A stretch of DNA of 64,000 nucleotides from Bemisia tabaci (Eukaryota; Arthropoda; Insecta; Hemiptera; Aleyrodidae): positions 62,515,749 through 62,579,748 of the forward strand of contig NC_092793.1 in NCBI RefSeq assembly GCF_918797505.1, in the 5' to 3' direction. Shown here one piece after another: positions 46,621 to 56,499 of the stretch. Made by a program: the position numbers and the translations under genes. Position 1 is the first letter of the stretch. Each line of letters starts with the position of its first letter. Below the pieces are notes generated by a model that saw only the letters and a list, made by a program, of their open reading frames with translations, was not told the DNA's origin and did no database searches.

Positions 46621-48074
46621 AGTGAACAAATGTTTTTCATAGTTTTAAAGTGTGGTTTATGGTTTGGACGTCGGCTGGACACCAAGCAGCCGTCTTCGGC
46701 TAGAATGCTAAATGGGGGATCAATTCGGCAACAACGCGATTTAGGCCCAAATTTTTCTCAGCAATGTTTTGAATATTTCTGTATTACATTAAAACGATAT
46801 CTGCTAGTTAATTACTTGATCTTTAACCATCCTCATTCACAAATATGCGACTTTTTTTCATATTTTCATCGGTTTTAGCCGATGGCGGTTTAGAGCCGTA
46901 CAGGGGTTTCGTTTCGTGTGGTACAGCACCATTTTTAAACTGAAGAACTGTATATACCCTGAAGTTTTTGATGAGGTTTGTCCTTCAGAAGCAGCTTTTC
47001 AAAAGGTTAAGAGAGAAAGCCGTGTTTTTACCGAGTAAGAGAGACAAATTTGAGGGATAAGTGTTTCTGAAATGGACCCATCTTCAAAAACGACGAACTC
47101 ATCGAACAACCCCTTAAACCAAGTTTCTCGAAAATGAAAGAAAATGTGCTATTTAGCTTAGTTACTCTTTATAGCTCCTAGTTACACCTCTTAGCGGTGT
47201 AACCCGAATATTTTCCGTCGGAGCCAAGTTACAGCAAAATTTTGGGTTCTTTTTTTTGGGGCCCTCCCCCGTAATCCGCGCATACACCCTCATGCAAAAG
47301 TGATCCGTTTGCTTTGCGTCGGAGAGGAGTGAGAAATTATTTTACCAGGCATCGAATGAATTTTATCTTGCTTCCTTTCTAAGCAGCCGAACTTTAATTT
47401 AACCTTCGTTTTCTTCCATTACATGCCAATTTTGCGGAAAATAGAATTTCCTGAAGAGTCTCTCATGAAGATGCCAAGAAACGTGTGCCCTTGGAAAATT
47501 CCATTGTCCAAAAAATTGGTGGGTGGTGATAGTTTGAAATTCAGGTCATTTTCGGCTTCAGTGGCAAGCAATAAGTGGTAATAATCCCGTCTTCAGTCGG
47601 TAGTTATATTAGTCCTATTAGACTAAGTTCTGAACTGAGAAGTATCCGTTACAAGTTATAAGGAAGTATCAGACCCCTTAAATTTTGGAGAGGCACGGAC
47701 CCTAACTTTTTTTTCAAATGGCAACTCCTATTTTGTGATACCTATATCATCATTCGAGAGGGCTGAAAAGAAAAAAAAATTGGCACTAAGTTGAGGGTTC
47801 TGTGTATCACCATTTCAAAAAGGTGCCTAGTTGAAGTTCTTGGTGGCCAAAAAAAGTAACTCGGTAACCTATACATGGATTTGTTTCACACTGGTATCTG
47901 GGCAATGTTTTGGAATACTGAACTCAACCTCTATGATATTTTTTCCAAAAATCCAAGTAGTCTTTAAAAGACCAGAGATCGGTAAATCATACTATAGGCT
48001 CAATTTATTCATCAAAGAAGTCAATCAACTTTAAACTAAGAATCACGGTTCCTTTTACAGAAAAGAAGTTTAAA
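46621..48074. other. Presumed upstream or intronic sequence of the bZIP gene
   Basis: The 99-codon ORF at 46579-46878 has no ATF4 features. At 47690-47765 there is a fragment of the foldback family at 9877 ('CAAATGGCAACTCCTAT', 'TTGTGATACCT'). I found no exon that could be joined in phase to the acceptor at 49231. Confidence 0.4.
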
Positions 48075-49184
48075 GCCTGGTTTCCAATAAACGCGATGGC
48101 TTGCGGCAGCTGCAACGCGGAGTCCTGCGTCAAGCTGCCGCGTCCAGCATTTCGACCTGCGACGCGTTGATCCGTTCCCAATGACCGCGGCGAACGCAAG
48201 GCTGAACCAATCAGCGTTCAGTATCATTCCAAGATGGCAGCATCAACATAACCTAAAAATCTGTGTGCCGCGCCTTTGCAAGCCCGTTTCCCATGAATAT
48301 TTTTATAAGCCCGTATTAGCGGTCACGGAAATTACTTATGGATACGTCTGTAATTGGCTGACAGGAAATTTTACGGTCTTTTATAAAAATCCTGCGAAAT
48401 TTTACTCCAAAATGAATAGATTAATAAAAAAATAGGAGAAAAGGTCGCTGTTCCGAAAATTTTTAGCCGTGGCACTTTTTAAAACTAGTTTTTGTTTGGT
48501 CTCGGAATTGTTTCAAAGTTATTTTTTGGACTTGTCTGAAAGGAAATTTTACGTGCTTTAAAAATAGTATGATACATTTCACTAAAATGAAACGTTCAAG
48601 AAATATAAATGAGAAAAAAGGCCGCAGATCCCGCAAAGTTTTTGCCGCGGCAATTTTTGAAACCCGCATTTTATGTAATCAGCCAATAGGAAATTTTACG
48701 CTCTTTATACAATATCCTTTGACATTTTCTTCTGAAATGAACCGTTTAATAGAATAACGATAAAAAAGGTCACTGGGCTATTGATTTTGGCCGCGGTCGT
48801 CTTTTCAAAGCCCTTAATGTGTGTCGCGAATTTTTTCTTGACAAAATATTCGTAATAAAAATATAGGAAATTTTACATGCTATAAAAAAGGTCCGATGAT
48901 ATTATCCCCTAAAATCAACCGTTGCGGAGGTATCTGTCATAAACAAAATGCGTTCAGCGAAAATACAGTTGCCTTGTCCTGGTCGCGAGGTTCATCTAAC
49001 AACGCATTAACGCTGCCGCTTGACGCAGAAGTTGAGAATTTTTCAACTTCCTGCGTCAGCGTTGCGTTGTTCAGCGGCACCGCGTTACGAGCGCGTACAT
49101 TCGGAACGGTCCCGTAGTAACAAAGAGGTTCAACATCGCCGCGTTGCCGCTAACGCAAGCCCTTGCGTTCATTGGAAACCAGGC
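48075..49184. mobile_element. TTAA-flanked element immediately upstream of the bZIP exon
   Basis: GCCTGGTTTCCAATAAACGC at the left and its reverse complement at 49165-49184 are the ends. TTAA lies at 49185-49188 and, with one extra A, at 48070-48073, suggesting piggyBac- or Kolobok-type targeting. CpG-rich arms surround about four diverged ~165-bp tandem units, each with AGGAAATTTTAC(G/A), then 'AAATGAA(T/C)CG/AGATTAATA', then 'GCCG(C/T)GG'. No transposase. If the bZIP gene is spliced as inferred, it sits in the last intron. Confidence 0.75.
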
Positions 49185-49194
49185 TTAATTGTAC

Positions 49195-49231
49195 ATTTGC
49201 CCTAATCTAAGAAAAATATTTTTTGTTTTAG
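49195..49231 (+). promoter_or_regulatory. 3' splice site of the bZIP coding exon
   Basis: A likely branch site (CCCTAATCTAAG, about 25 bases upstream) is followed by a T-rich tract ending TTTTTTGTTTTAG at 49231. The exon therefore begins at 49232 in phase 1, so one base of the first codon comes from an upstream exon. An in-frame ATG exists at 49189, but it lies across the transposon edge and acceptor and is unlikely to be the true start. Confidence 0.75.
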
Positions 49232-50112
49232 AATCTGAACCTTGTCCTGACTGGCTGGAGGAACAAATTGACCTACCCATTTATGAAGATCTTACTCCAT
49301 CGCCTGAGCCTGAATTATATGACAGTTACTCTAGCACCGAAAAACCCTCACAAATGCATTTAATATCTTTGCCATTGCCGGAATTGCTTGGAGACTTAAA
49401 ACCATACGTCTGCAGCCCGCCACCGGACAGTAAGGCGGGGATCCAGAAGTTTGAGGTAGAACCGTCAGTTATCCAAGAATTCACCACCCCTGTTTGGACC
49501 CCACCTCTGGTTCCCAAAGTAAACGCTCTCACCCCTCCTGACAGCCCAAAAGATGACGATTATTTACTCACAACTATGCTGGATGGCATTGAACCAGAGC
49601 TGTGCAATGAGTTGGAAGAGCTAGTGCGCATGCATGCAGAAAACCTCGTCGATGACTATAAAGCTCCTGCAAGTGCGGAAAACAATGTGGAATGCTCTGC
49701 AACAGAAAGCCACGAAGAAGACAGCTCTGACTCAAATCACTCAGTCTGTGCTTCGAGCCCTTGTTTTTCATCTGACTCAGGCTCCGGCTCTAGCTCGGAA
49801 GATCCAGAATGGGTACCTAATTCTTACACAATTCCTGCTGCCCCTCAACAAAAGAAAAAACGTATTACCAAGCCGTACAGCCGCCCTGCTCCTGAGGACA
49901 AAAAGCTGCGCAAAAAAGAACAAAACAAAAATGCAGCCACACGATACCGGTTGAAAAAAAAAGCTGAAATCGAAGAAATTCTTCATGAAGAAAAAGAGTT
50001 GCAAGACAAAAATTACCAGCTACAAAGCCAGGCTCTTGAGCTTGCCCGGGAAATCAAGTACTTAAAATCACTTATGCGTGATGTATTTAAAGCCTCTGGT
50101 TTAATTACGTAA
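49232..50112 (+). CDS. ATF4: ATF4/cryptocephal-type bZIP transcription factor, terminal coding exon (5' partial)
   Basis: Encodes about 293 residues up to TAA. Near its start, CPDWLEEQIDLPIYEDL resembles the segment TDWMLEKMDL of vertebrate ATF4. A proline/serine/acidic middle follows (for example LTPPDSPKDDDYLL), then a serine-rich stretch. The last ~72 residues, from codon at 49894, are a bZIP: basic region KKEQNKNAATRYRLKKK with the N-AA-x-x-Y-R signature, then a zipper with I and four leucines in perfect seven-residue spacing. ATF4 acts in the nucleus, dimerising with other bZIP proteins to activate amino-acid-response and stress genes; in Drosophila the homologue is cryptocephal. I see no DSG-type degron in this exon. 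The N-terminus and any regulatory upstream ORFs are not visible. Frame is open throughout, codon use is normal, and no damage is seen. Confidence 0.93.
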
Positions 50113-50339
50113 GAACTTTGTAAAGGGTTATTTTGCTGTATCATTACTTATTCTTTTAATCTTAGCCAGACTATTTTTGATATTTAATCTGTAGATTTTC
50201 TCCAGTAAGTATTGATTTCTTTTAAGCTGCAGGGACACAACACATTTCTTGTATGTTCTTCTTGTCGGACTCCATTAAGCATAGATGACCCTGCTTGAAG
50301 ACTGTAACTTTCTAATAATCATGTTGTCTACAGGCTCAA

Positions 50340-50345
50340 AATAAA
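50340..50345 (+). promoter_or_regulatory. Candidate poly(A) signal for the bZIP transcript
   Basis: AATAAA lies 228 bases after the stop codon and is followed by an A run and a T/G-rich stretch. Later AATAAA sites (for example 51823 and 53229) would allow a much longer 3' UTR. Which is used cannot be told from sequence. Confidence 0.4.
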
Positions 50346-50774
50346 AAAAAAATCCCCAAATTTTTTCAGGGTTTTTCAGACCATATTGATCAAAATTCAA
50401 CGAACTTAAGATCGCTGAGCCCTGAACCAGACAATGTCCATTTTCTTCTGCGCCGCAGTCGGGTGACCATCAAATATCCAAAGAAGTTTAAAATTTCTGT
50501 CTCACCGAAGACTTTACGATGGATTTGCATCAAAAAAACAATATTTATGACTGCCCGTTGCCTGCACTTATCACAGCTTTCTATGCAGGCAAGAAAACCA
50601 TGAAAATCAAACAAATAGCAGCCTAGACCCAACACTACATACCTCTGTATAGCGCATTTTTTGTCGATGGCATAACCCTCACTTCATCCAGGAGACTCAA
50701 ACTACTCATGAGGCCTATAATTGTCACTCGGTGAAAATGCTTTTGGTTTATATTTGTTCATATAAGGCTATTTG

Positions 50775-50910
50775 GGTTACATTCTGCAATAAGGAACCAC
50801 TATCTCTGGCTCTTCTATAAAATCACTTTTCTGCATAGGGAAACCAACGGCATATATGTTGTTTCTAAAATGAGCCAGAAATAGTGGTTCCTTATTGCAA
50901 AATGTGGTCC
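50775..50910. mobile_element. ~136-bp hairpin MITE in the region downstream of the bZIP exon
   Basis: GTTACATTCTGCAATAAGGA then ACCACTAT(C/T)TCTGGCTC at the left pairs with the right arm ending CCTTATTGCAAAATGTGGTC. It is the same family as 62838-62973 and 41207-41464. If the long 3' UTR is used, this hairpin would be transcribed. Confidence 0.8.
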
Positions 50911-53574
50911 ATCTAGTTTCTGATCGTGAGATACCGTAGCCTGTAAAAACTTTGAGTGGCCATATTGGTTCCTGAATAGACCCGAGACTGCTGCTTCCTT
51001 TTCTAAAAGTGCTTCTTATGATGATAAATTCAAACCCTAAAAGCAGGAATTTTTAATCTGAAGTAGAGGATTTTTTATTTTATCCTGCAGTGTACAAGTT
51101 CTTTTCAATGTGTCATTTATGCCAGAATACATGTCTTCTTGCAGAGATAATTAAACTATAACAATGTTCTTGTTTTTCGAAGAAATTTGAGTTAGAGTAA
51201 TGTGTAGCCCCCTGACTAGTTTTGAATTGCAATAGCTGCTCTTGGAAAAGAGCTTTTTGGTATCCCTAATATCTGCTTCTAAGATGTATCATCTTATTAC
51301 ATAAGGAAATCTTTTTGAAGAATATTTATCCTTTAATCTTAACCAGTTCTATCTGGAGTTGTAAAGATTGAATTTTCTGAGTGTTGCTTTTACTTTTTAG
51401 CGGTAATTTCATCTATACAGTCCCCACAAAATTGTCAGACTTACCTGATGTTAAAGGATATTCAGTAGAAAAATCAATTAGCTTCTTTGTTCCGCCGTAT
51501 TAAAAGTGTTGTAAATTTTATTTTAATTGGCTCTGATTTTGTCTATTCTGCACTCTTTTCTCTGCAGCTTGGTTTGATTGTACACGATTTTTAATCATAT
51601 TTTAATTGACTTAATTTGATTTCTTGATCAGTTAAATGCATCCCGAGAAAAACGTGTCATTCCGTTTTTACTATCTCTGAAAAGGTAATGATGAACTGAT
51701 CCTCTTGATTTTAATCAAATCACATGGTGATTTTAAAAAACTCACTTTGGTGTATTTTTCACATTTCTGTCTGTGAGGTTACCATTGTTCTCACGAGGTG
51801 CTAACATATTTTGGAAATTTTAATAAATTGATTTTTGTTTTGAGCGCAACCCATAACTCACACAGCAAAATAATTAACTCTTAATAATTAATTCTTTTAC
51901 AAATTGGAGCTAAACGTTTAAGATTTTTAGTTGCACTTAATTTATCTTGGAATTTTTATTTATTACAAGGATGAAATGCCAAAAGCAAATGGCATCTAAT
52001 GCTTTAGAAGATGTTCTCAGTACAGTCGAGACTCCTCATGAACCCTATAGCCAATTTTCAAATTCGTGAAACTCGTGCTCTTAAGCTGAAAGAGTCAATT
52101 TTATTTTAATCTTTTTTAATTTACAAGATATTAAGTATAATAACTCCCTTTTTGGATGACCCTTGTACCTTGAGTTATTCATCGTCAAAATTTTTGCCAG
52201 TAATGTTCAATTTTAAACTTCTCTCACGCTGTTTTAGAGAGTATCTGAGAAAAACTATGTTTCTCTTTAGTAAAATTTAATTTCAGCAAGTAAGGCCTAT
52301 GTCATCTGCTCAGTGCAAGTCATACCTGAACTGACCCTCAGTATTGTCTTCCTATTTTAAAAATTCGTCTTTTCATGGTTTCACAGGATGTGCATGCGCA
52401 AAAGAATGTTTAATAATTGAATATCTATGAGTTATAATCGGATGTAATCATGTCAGAAGTACATTTGCTTCTAAGGTTTATGGGCAACATAGTTCCTTTT
52501 AGCATGTATTTGTTCAATTAACTCTTCGAATTTCTTAGAGAATGGTAAATATCTACAGATTGTTGGTACCATGTAGGATGGGAATTCCTTGAGGAAAGAA
52601 AGAAAAAAAAAATCAATAATAATTGTTATGACAAGTAAGGCAATTTTCACCTCTATCAAATATTTTAAGTGCTCAGTTCTCAATTTTCAAGATGTGTTCT
52701 TGTTTCTACTTTTGAGTAACTCAAGCTGAGACAGAGGATTGGAATAGTAATTATTGATTGCAACCTGGTGTCAGCAAAATTTTTGAAAGTGGCTTTTTCT
52801 ACATAGCAACATGAATCTATTAGTAAGTTTTCAAATCTTTAATTCCGGGCTTTTATTTTTCAACAAATTTTGCAATGAGCACTCATGTTTCAGAGTGTTA
52901 TTTTCATGGAAAAACTTGGAGTTACTCTGGTGAAAATTTAACGAAGTTCTTTGCAAATATTTCACAAACTTTAATTCGTATAATACTTCTTTGGTCAGTC
53001 TGGAATTAATTCCAAGTATTCACTTCTTTCAATTTGTCTTCATTTATTACTTTTTTTACTTTTTCTCCTACTCCTAACCTATGATATGTACTCCCATCAT
53101 GAATTATTGTATTATTTATCCAATAATATCCAGTATCAGTATTTGATTTGTTTTTCTTTCTTACTCAAATCGAGTTATTTTAGAAATTTTTGACACAATG
53201 GAAACTATTCATTAGAGGTGAAACCTTCAATAAATCTGTGAGGATGGAAACACACCAAGTTGGAAACTTCAAATGCCCAAGTTTCTTTAAAGGTGCCCAA
53301 TTTTTTTATCCAAGCCATTGGAGATGGCGCATCTGTGTTGACTCAGGTCTTTACAGTATCCCAAAGTAACTGTCCTTTCGCACCAAAAAGACTAACTGCT
53401 CCACCTACTGTGGAATATTTTGCCTCTTGATTGGACATTTTCATTTTTCCCAGTTTTCCCTTTTTTCATTCTCACTGGTTCAAGTATTCATAATCATTTT
53501 TCTGTAAAACATGTCAAATATTCAAGCCCATGAGAATATTTAAAAAGGGGTTTAATTGATATGTCCTGGGGATA
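50911..53574. other. AT-rich sequence downstream of the bZIP gene
   Basis: Notably free of foldbacks and G/C tracts compared with the rest of the window, with many T/A-rich segments and several AATAAA motifs. This could be a long 3' UTR or unique intergenic DNA. A repeat fragment with 'TTCCTTTTAGCATGTAT' is at about 52494. Confidence 0.45.
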
Positions 53575-53903
53575 CCTTTTTGGACCCCGCACACTCCTCA
53601 TGGGGGAGTGCACCATGATCGATTTTTAATTTTTTTATTGCATTCAATTCCTCTCAAGATGCTGATATAAAGTCATCATTGCGCCAAATTTCTACAATGC
53701 ACGGTTTTTGCACGATACGCCGGGAATGCTTCAATTATTCGGCGATAAAGAGCCAGAAAGATTCCTCATTTCAGCACTCGAGAGAACGGATGGCTGCGTG
53801 CCAACTAGGAAATAAGGGGAACTCTAGCACCTAGCGGCAGTCTTATCTCAGATTCTACACACCTTTTTGCTTGACCATCCAAATCAGATTAGTGAGGAGC
53901 ATA

Positions 53904-54786
53904 CCCACATAGCACAGAATCTTATGTCAATACTGATACATATTGTTGGATGTTGACATGATATCACCAACACTAATGCAGTATGATATTAAGATTGTCG
54001 GTTAAAAGGTATACCGCGTCAGCATGAATATAACACTGATACCTTCAATATATCAAACAACAGTATTGAGTCAATGCTGACGAGGTAAAAAAAAAAAAAA
54101 TAACACGAGAAGAAATTAACACGAAAAAATGAAAAAAAAATATAGGAAGAAAAAGAAGCCTAAGAAAACACGGTATTAATCAAAGTTATGATGAAAGTCG
54201 AGCCGCGCACTGATGCTATGCATGCTATAACAGCCTTAACAGGCGTGATTTTAACCCGAAACACCATCAGCTCCCTGTGGCTCAATGGCAGAATACTGGG
54301 CTAGGAATTCCACGGTTCGGGTTCAAATCCACCTGAGGGCGTCCGGGTATTTTACGCTACTAAACGTCGCAGGACATCAAGTAAGTGGTTTATAATATTC
54401 AATACTTGTATACTTGTGTAATTCATGTTTCAAATGTAATACATGTGTAGTACTATGAAAATGACGGCCATCGTCTGAACTTTCATATCTACTTGACAGA
54501 GTGCGCTGAGTGTACAGACGTGTCAGTGTTAAGGTAGTAATGCATACATATTGTCGGTGTCCTGCAGTGTTCTGATGACCTTGTCATAACCCTGATTTCC
54601 ATATGAAATCAACCTTTTCGGCCAATACTGTAACAATATTTTGACAGCTCCAAATCAGTAACTAATAAATACTGGCATAGTCTTGATATAATATTAAATC
54701 AGGATACATCAGCATTTTATAAATACTGACACTACTGACGTGTCAGTACTATTGTAGTATTATATCAATATTCTGTGCTATGTGGG
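53904..54786. mobile_element. CCCAnnTAGC-ended element carrying a tRNA-like module
   Basis: CCCACATAGCACAGAAT at the left and its exact reverse complement at the right are flanked by TA on both sides. The outer parts consist of repeated steps such as TCAATACTGA(T/C)AC and TATTGTT in both orientations. The inner ~310 bp (54075-54385) is the same module as in the element at 55380-56499 and contains the tRNA-like sequence at 54270-54341. Confidence 0.75.
54270..54341 (+). repeat. tRNA-like SINE module, copy 1
   Basis: GCTCCCTGTGGCTCAATGGC provides an A-box-like segment and GGTTCGGGTTCAAATCC a good B box; the distance between them suits a tRNA. Acceptor pairing is poor and the anticodon arm is degenerate, so it is a retroposon relic. 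Flanking similarity to copy 2 extends about 190 bp upstream and 40 bp downstream. Confidence 0.6.
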
Positions 54787-55660
54787 TAAGAAGAGGAAAG
54801 TCGGAGTAAAACAGTAAACGTCAAACAAACAAGAGCAGGAGGGAGGTAGCCCCTGAGTCGACAGGAGTAGATAGGAACAAATAAGAAGACAGAGACACGC
54901 TACGTTTTCCTTATTTACAGCAGGCCTGTTCTCGAATGCACACCCATGCATGTATAGTGTTCTCCTTTCGACTATTAATCGCCGAATAATTGAAACTTTC
55001 CGGGCGAGATTGTGCATCGTAGAAAGTTGGCGCAATGATGATTTTGTGCATCTTGAGAGGAGTTGAATGCAATAAAAAATTAAAAATCGATCATGGTGCA
55101 CTTGCTCATGGGGTGTGCGGGATCCTTGTAAGTCATTTCGTCGCCCTCACGACAAAGAGGCGTATCAAGATTTTGACTACTTTTCAGGAGAGCAAAAATA
55201 AGATTTTGAAGAACTTAATTCCTTTGCCGCTACGTCCCTAATTAACGTATCTGATTTTTTTTTTCGCATTCAGCGCCGGAAAAAGATCAGGATTTTAAAT
55301 ATCACATTGCATTTGTAAAATTATGCCTAGCAGCCCTGATATCATTGAAATATTAGAAAAGGGTCCTGATACGCCCGTTCCCAAGTAGCATTGATTGCAA
55401 TTTCATTGCAATGGATTGTGAGTTGATTGCAATTTTTGCTTGTTGCCTATACGTTCATTTGAAGGCGCTTAAAAAGTTGCAATTTTATTGCAATAAGTTT
55501 GCAAGAAATGTAGATAATGCATGTTGCCTAACCTTCTTTTTCAAGGCACTATAAAGACTGCAATTTCGGTGCAATCATGTTGTAACAAATTCACGCCATG
55601 TGCCTGGCATCCAATTCTCTAGTTGTTTTAAAGTTTTTTCGACTTAAATGTCTCACCTAA

Positions 55661-55910
55661 CCCATATAGCCCAACATATTTTGAAAATATTGTCACCTTT
55701 ATCAAAATATTTTCATGGCAATATTGTTAGTAAAATATTTTCAAAATATTTTTAAAACATTTTAAAGGAATATTTTGAAAATGTTTACAAAAAATATTTT
55801 TAAAATAATTCAAAAATATTGCCTGTAAACATGCATGTTAAAAATATTCCTTAAGAAAGTTTTGAAAATATTTTAAAAATATTTTTTGAAAATATTTTTA
55901 AGTTCTCAAG
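55661..55910. repeat. AAAATATTTTC iteration with CCCATATAGC end
   Basis: About 240 bases of overlapping TTTTGAAAATATT steps, both strands alike because the unit is self-complementary. It opens with the terminus-like CCCATATAGC. A matching right end was not located, so it may be truncated. Confidence 0.6.
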
Positions 55911-56159
55911 TTAGTATGTGGTGTAATTTACACCGGTGTAAATTTAGTGTGAGTACCTATTACGTGATATCGAAAAAAAAATCAGACAAAAAAAATATGA
56001 AAAAAATAAATAACACGAAAAAAAATAAATAATAGGCAAAAGAAAGAAGCCTGAGAAAAACGGCGTTAATCAAATCTATGATGAATGTTGAACCACGCAC
56101 TGACGCAATGCATGCGATAACAGCCTTAACAGGCGTGATTTCAACTCAGCTCATCATCA

Positions 56160-56231
56160 GCTCCCTGTAGCTCAGTGGAAGAGTGCTCCGCTATGACATT
56201 CGCGGGTCGGGTTCAAGCCCACTCAAGGGCG
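56160..56231 (+). repeat. tRNA-like SINE module, copy 2
   Basis: GCTCCCTGTAGCTCAGTGG is a near-consensus A box and GGTCGGGTTCAAGCCC a good B box. CCGC...GCGG forms part of an anticodon stem but the loop is irregular, so no identity is assigned. Module order matches copy 1: GCACTGACGC, ATAACAGCCTTAACAGGCG, the tRNA-like part, then GCTGCTAAACGTCGTAGGAC. Confidence 0.6.
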
Positions 56232-56499
56232 TCCGGTATTTTATGCTGCTAAACGTCGTAGGACATTAGGTAAGCATGGGTTCGAATTATTATAATTTCC
56301 CCGGAAAATTTAGGGGTTGAAATTTAAAGGTCGTCAATATTGAAATTTCTTTGCAAAAAAAAAAAAAATTGCAACTTTTTTACAATGAGGGGGTCAGATG
56401 TTGTAAAATAATTGCAATTTTCTTGCAAGAAAGTTGAAATCATCTGGAAATTTTATTTCATTTAAATTGCAATTTTTTCGTTGCAAAATGCTACTTGGG

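Larger units (their letters stand above)
53575..55132. mobile_element. Foldback whose arms flank a CCCACATAGC element
   Basis: About 185 bp at 53575-53760 (GGGGGAGTGCACCATGATCG, GCATTCAATTCCTCTCAAGA, AATTATTCGGCGAT) recurs as reverse complement at 54945-55132. The interval between arms is filled by the element 53904-54786. The following bases 55136-55165 (CGTCGCCCTCACGAC...GGCGTATC) recur inverted at about 58195-58222. Confidence 0.7.
55380..56499. mobile_element. CCCAAGTAGC-ended element with iterated TTGCAA core
   Basis: CCCAAGTAGCATTG at the left pairs with AAAATGCTACTTGGG at the right. The outer parts are iterations of ATTGCAATTT(C/T)ATTGCAA-type steps. A second element-like start (CCCATATAGCCCAACAT, 55661) followed by iterated AAAATATTTTC (to about 55910) appears nested inside. 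The tRNA-like module (55968-56275) follows. Target duplication was not recognised. Confidence 0.7.

Noticed and set aside
46579..46878. 99-codon ORF upstream of the bZIP exon as a possible first exon
   Set aside because: It has no ATF4-like residues and no donor giving phase 1 joining to 49232 could be argued. Left as intronic or upstream DNA.
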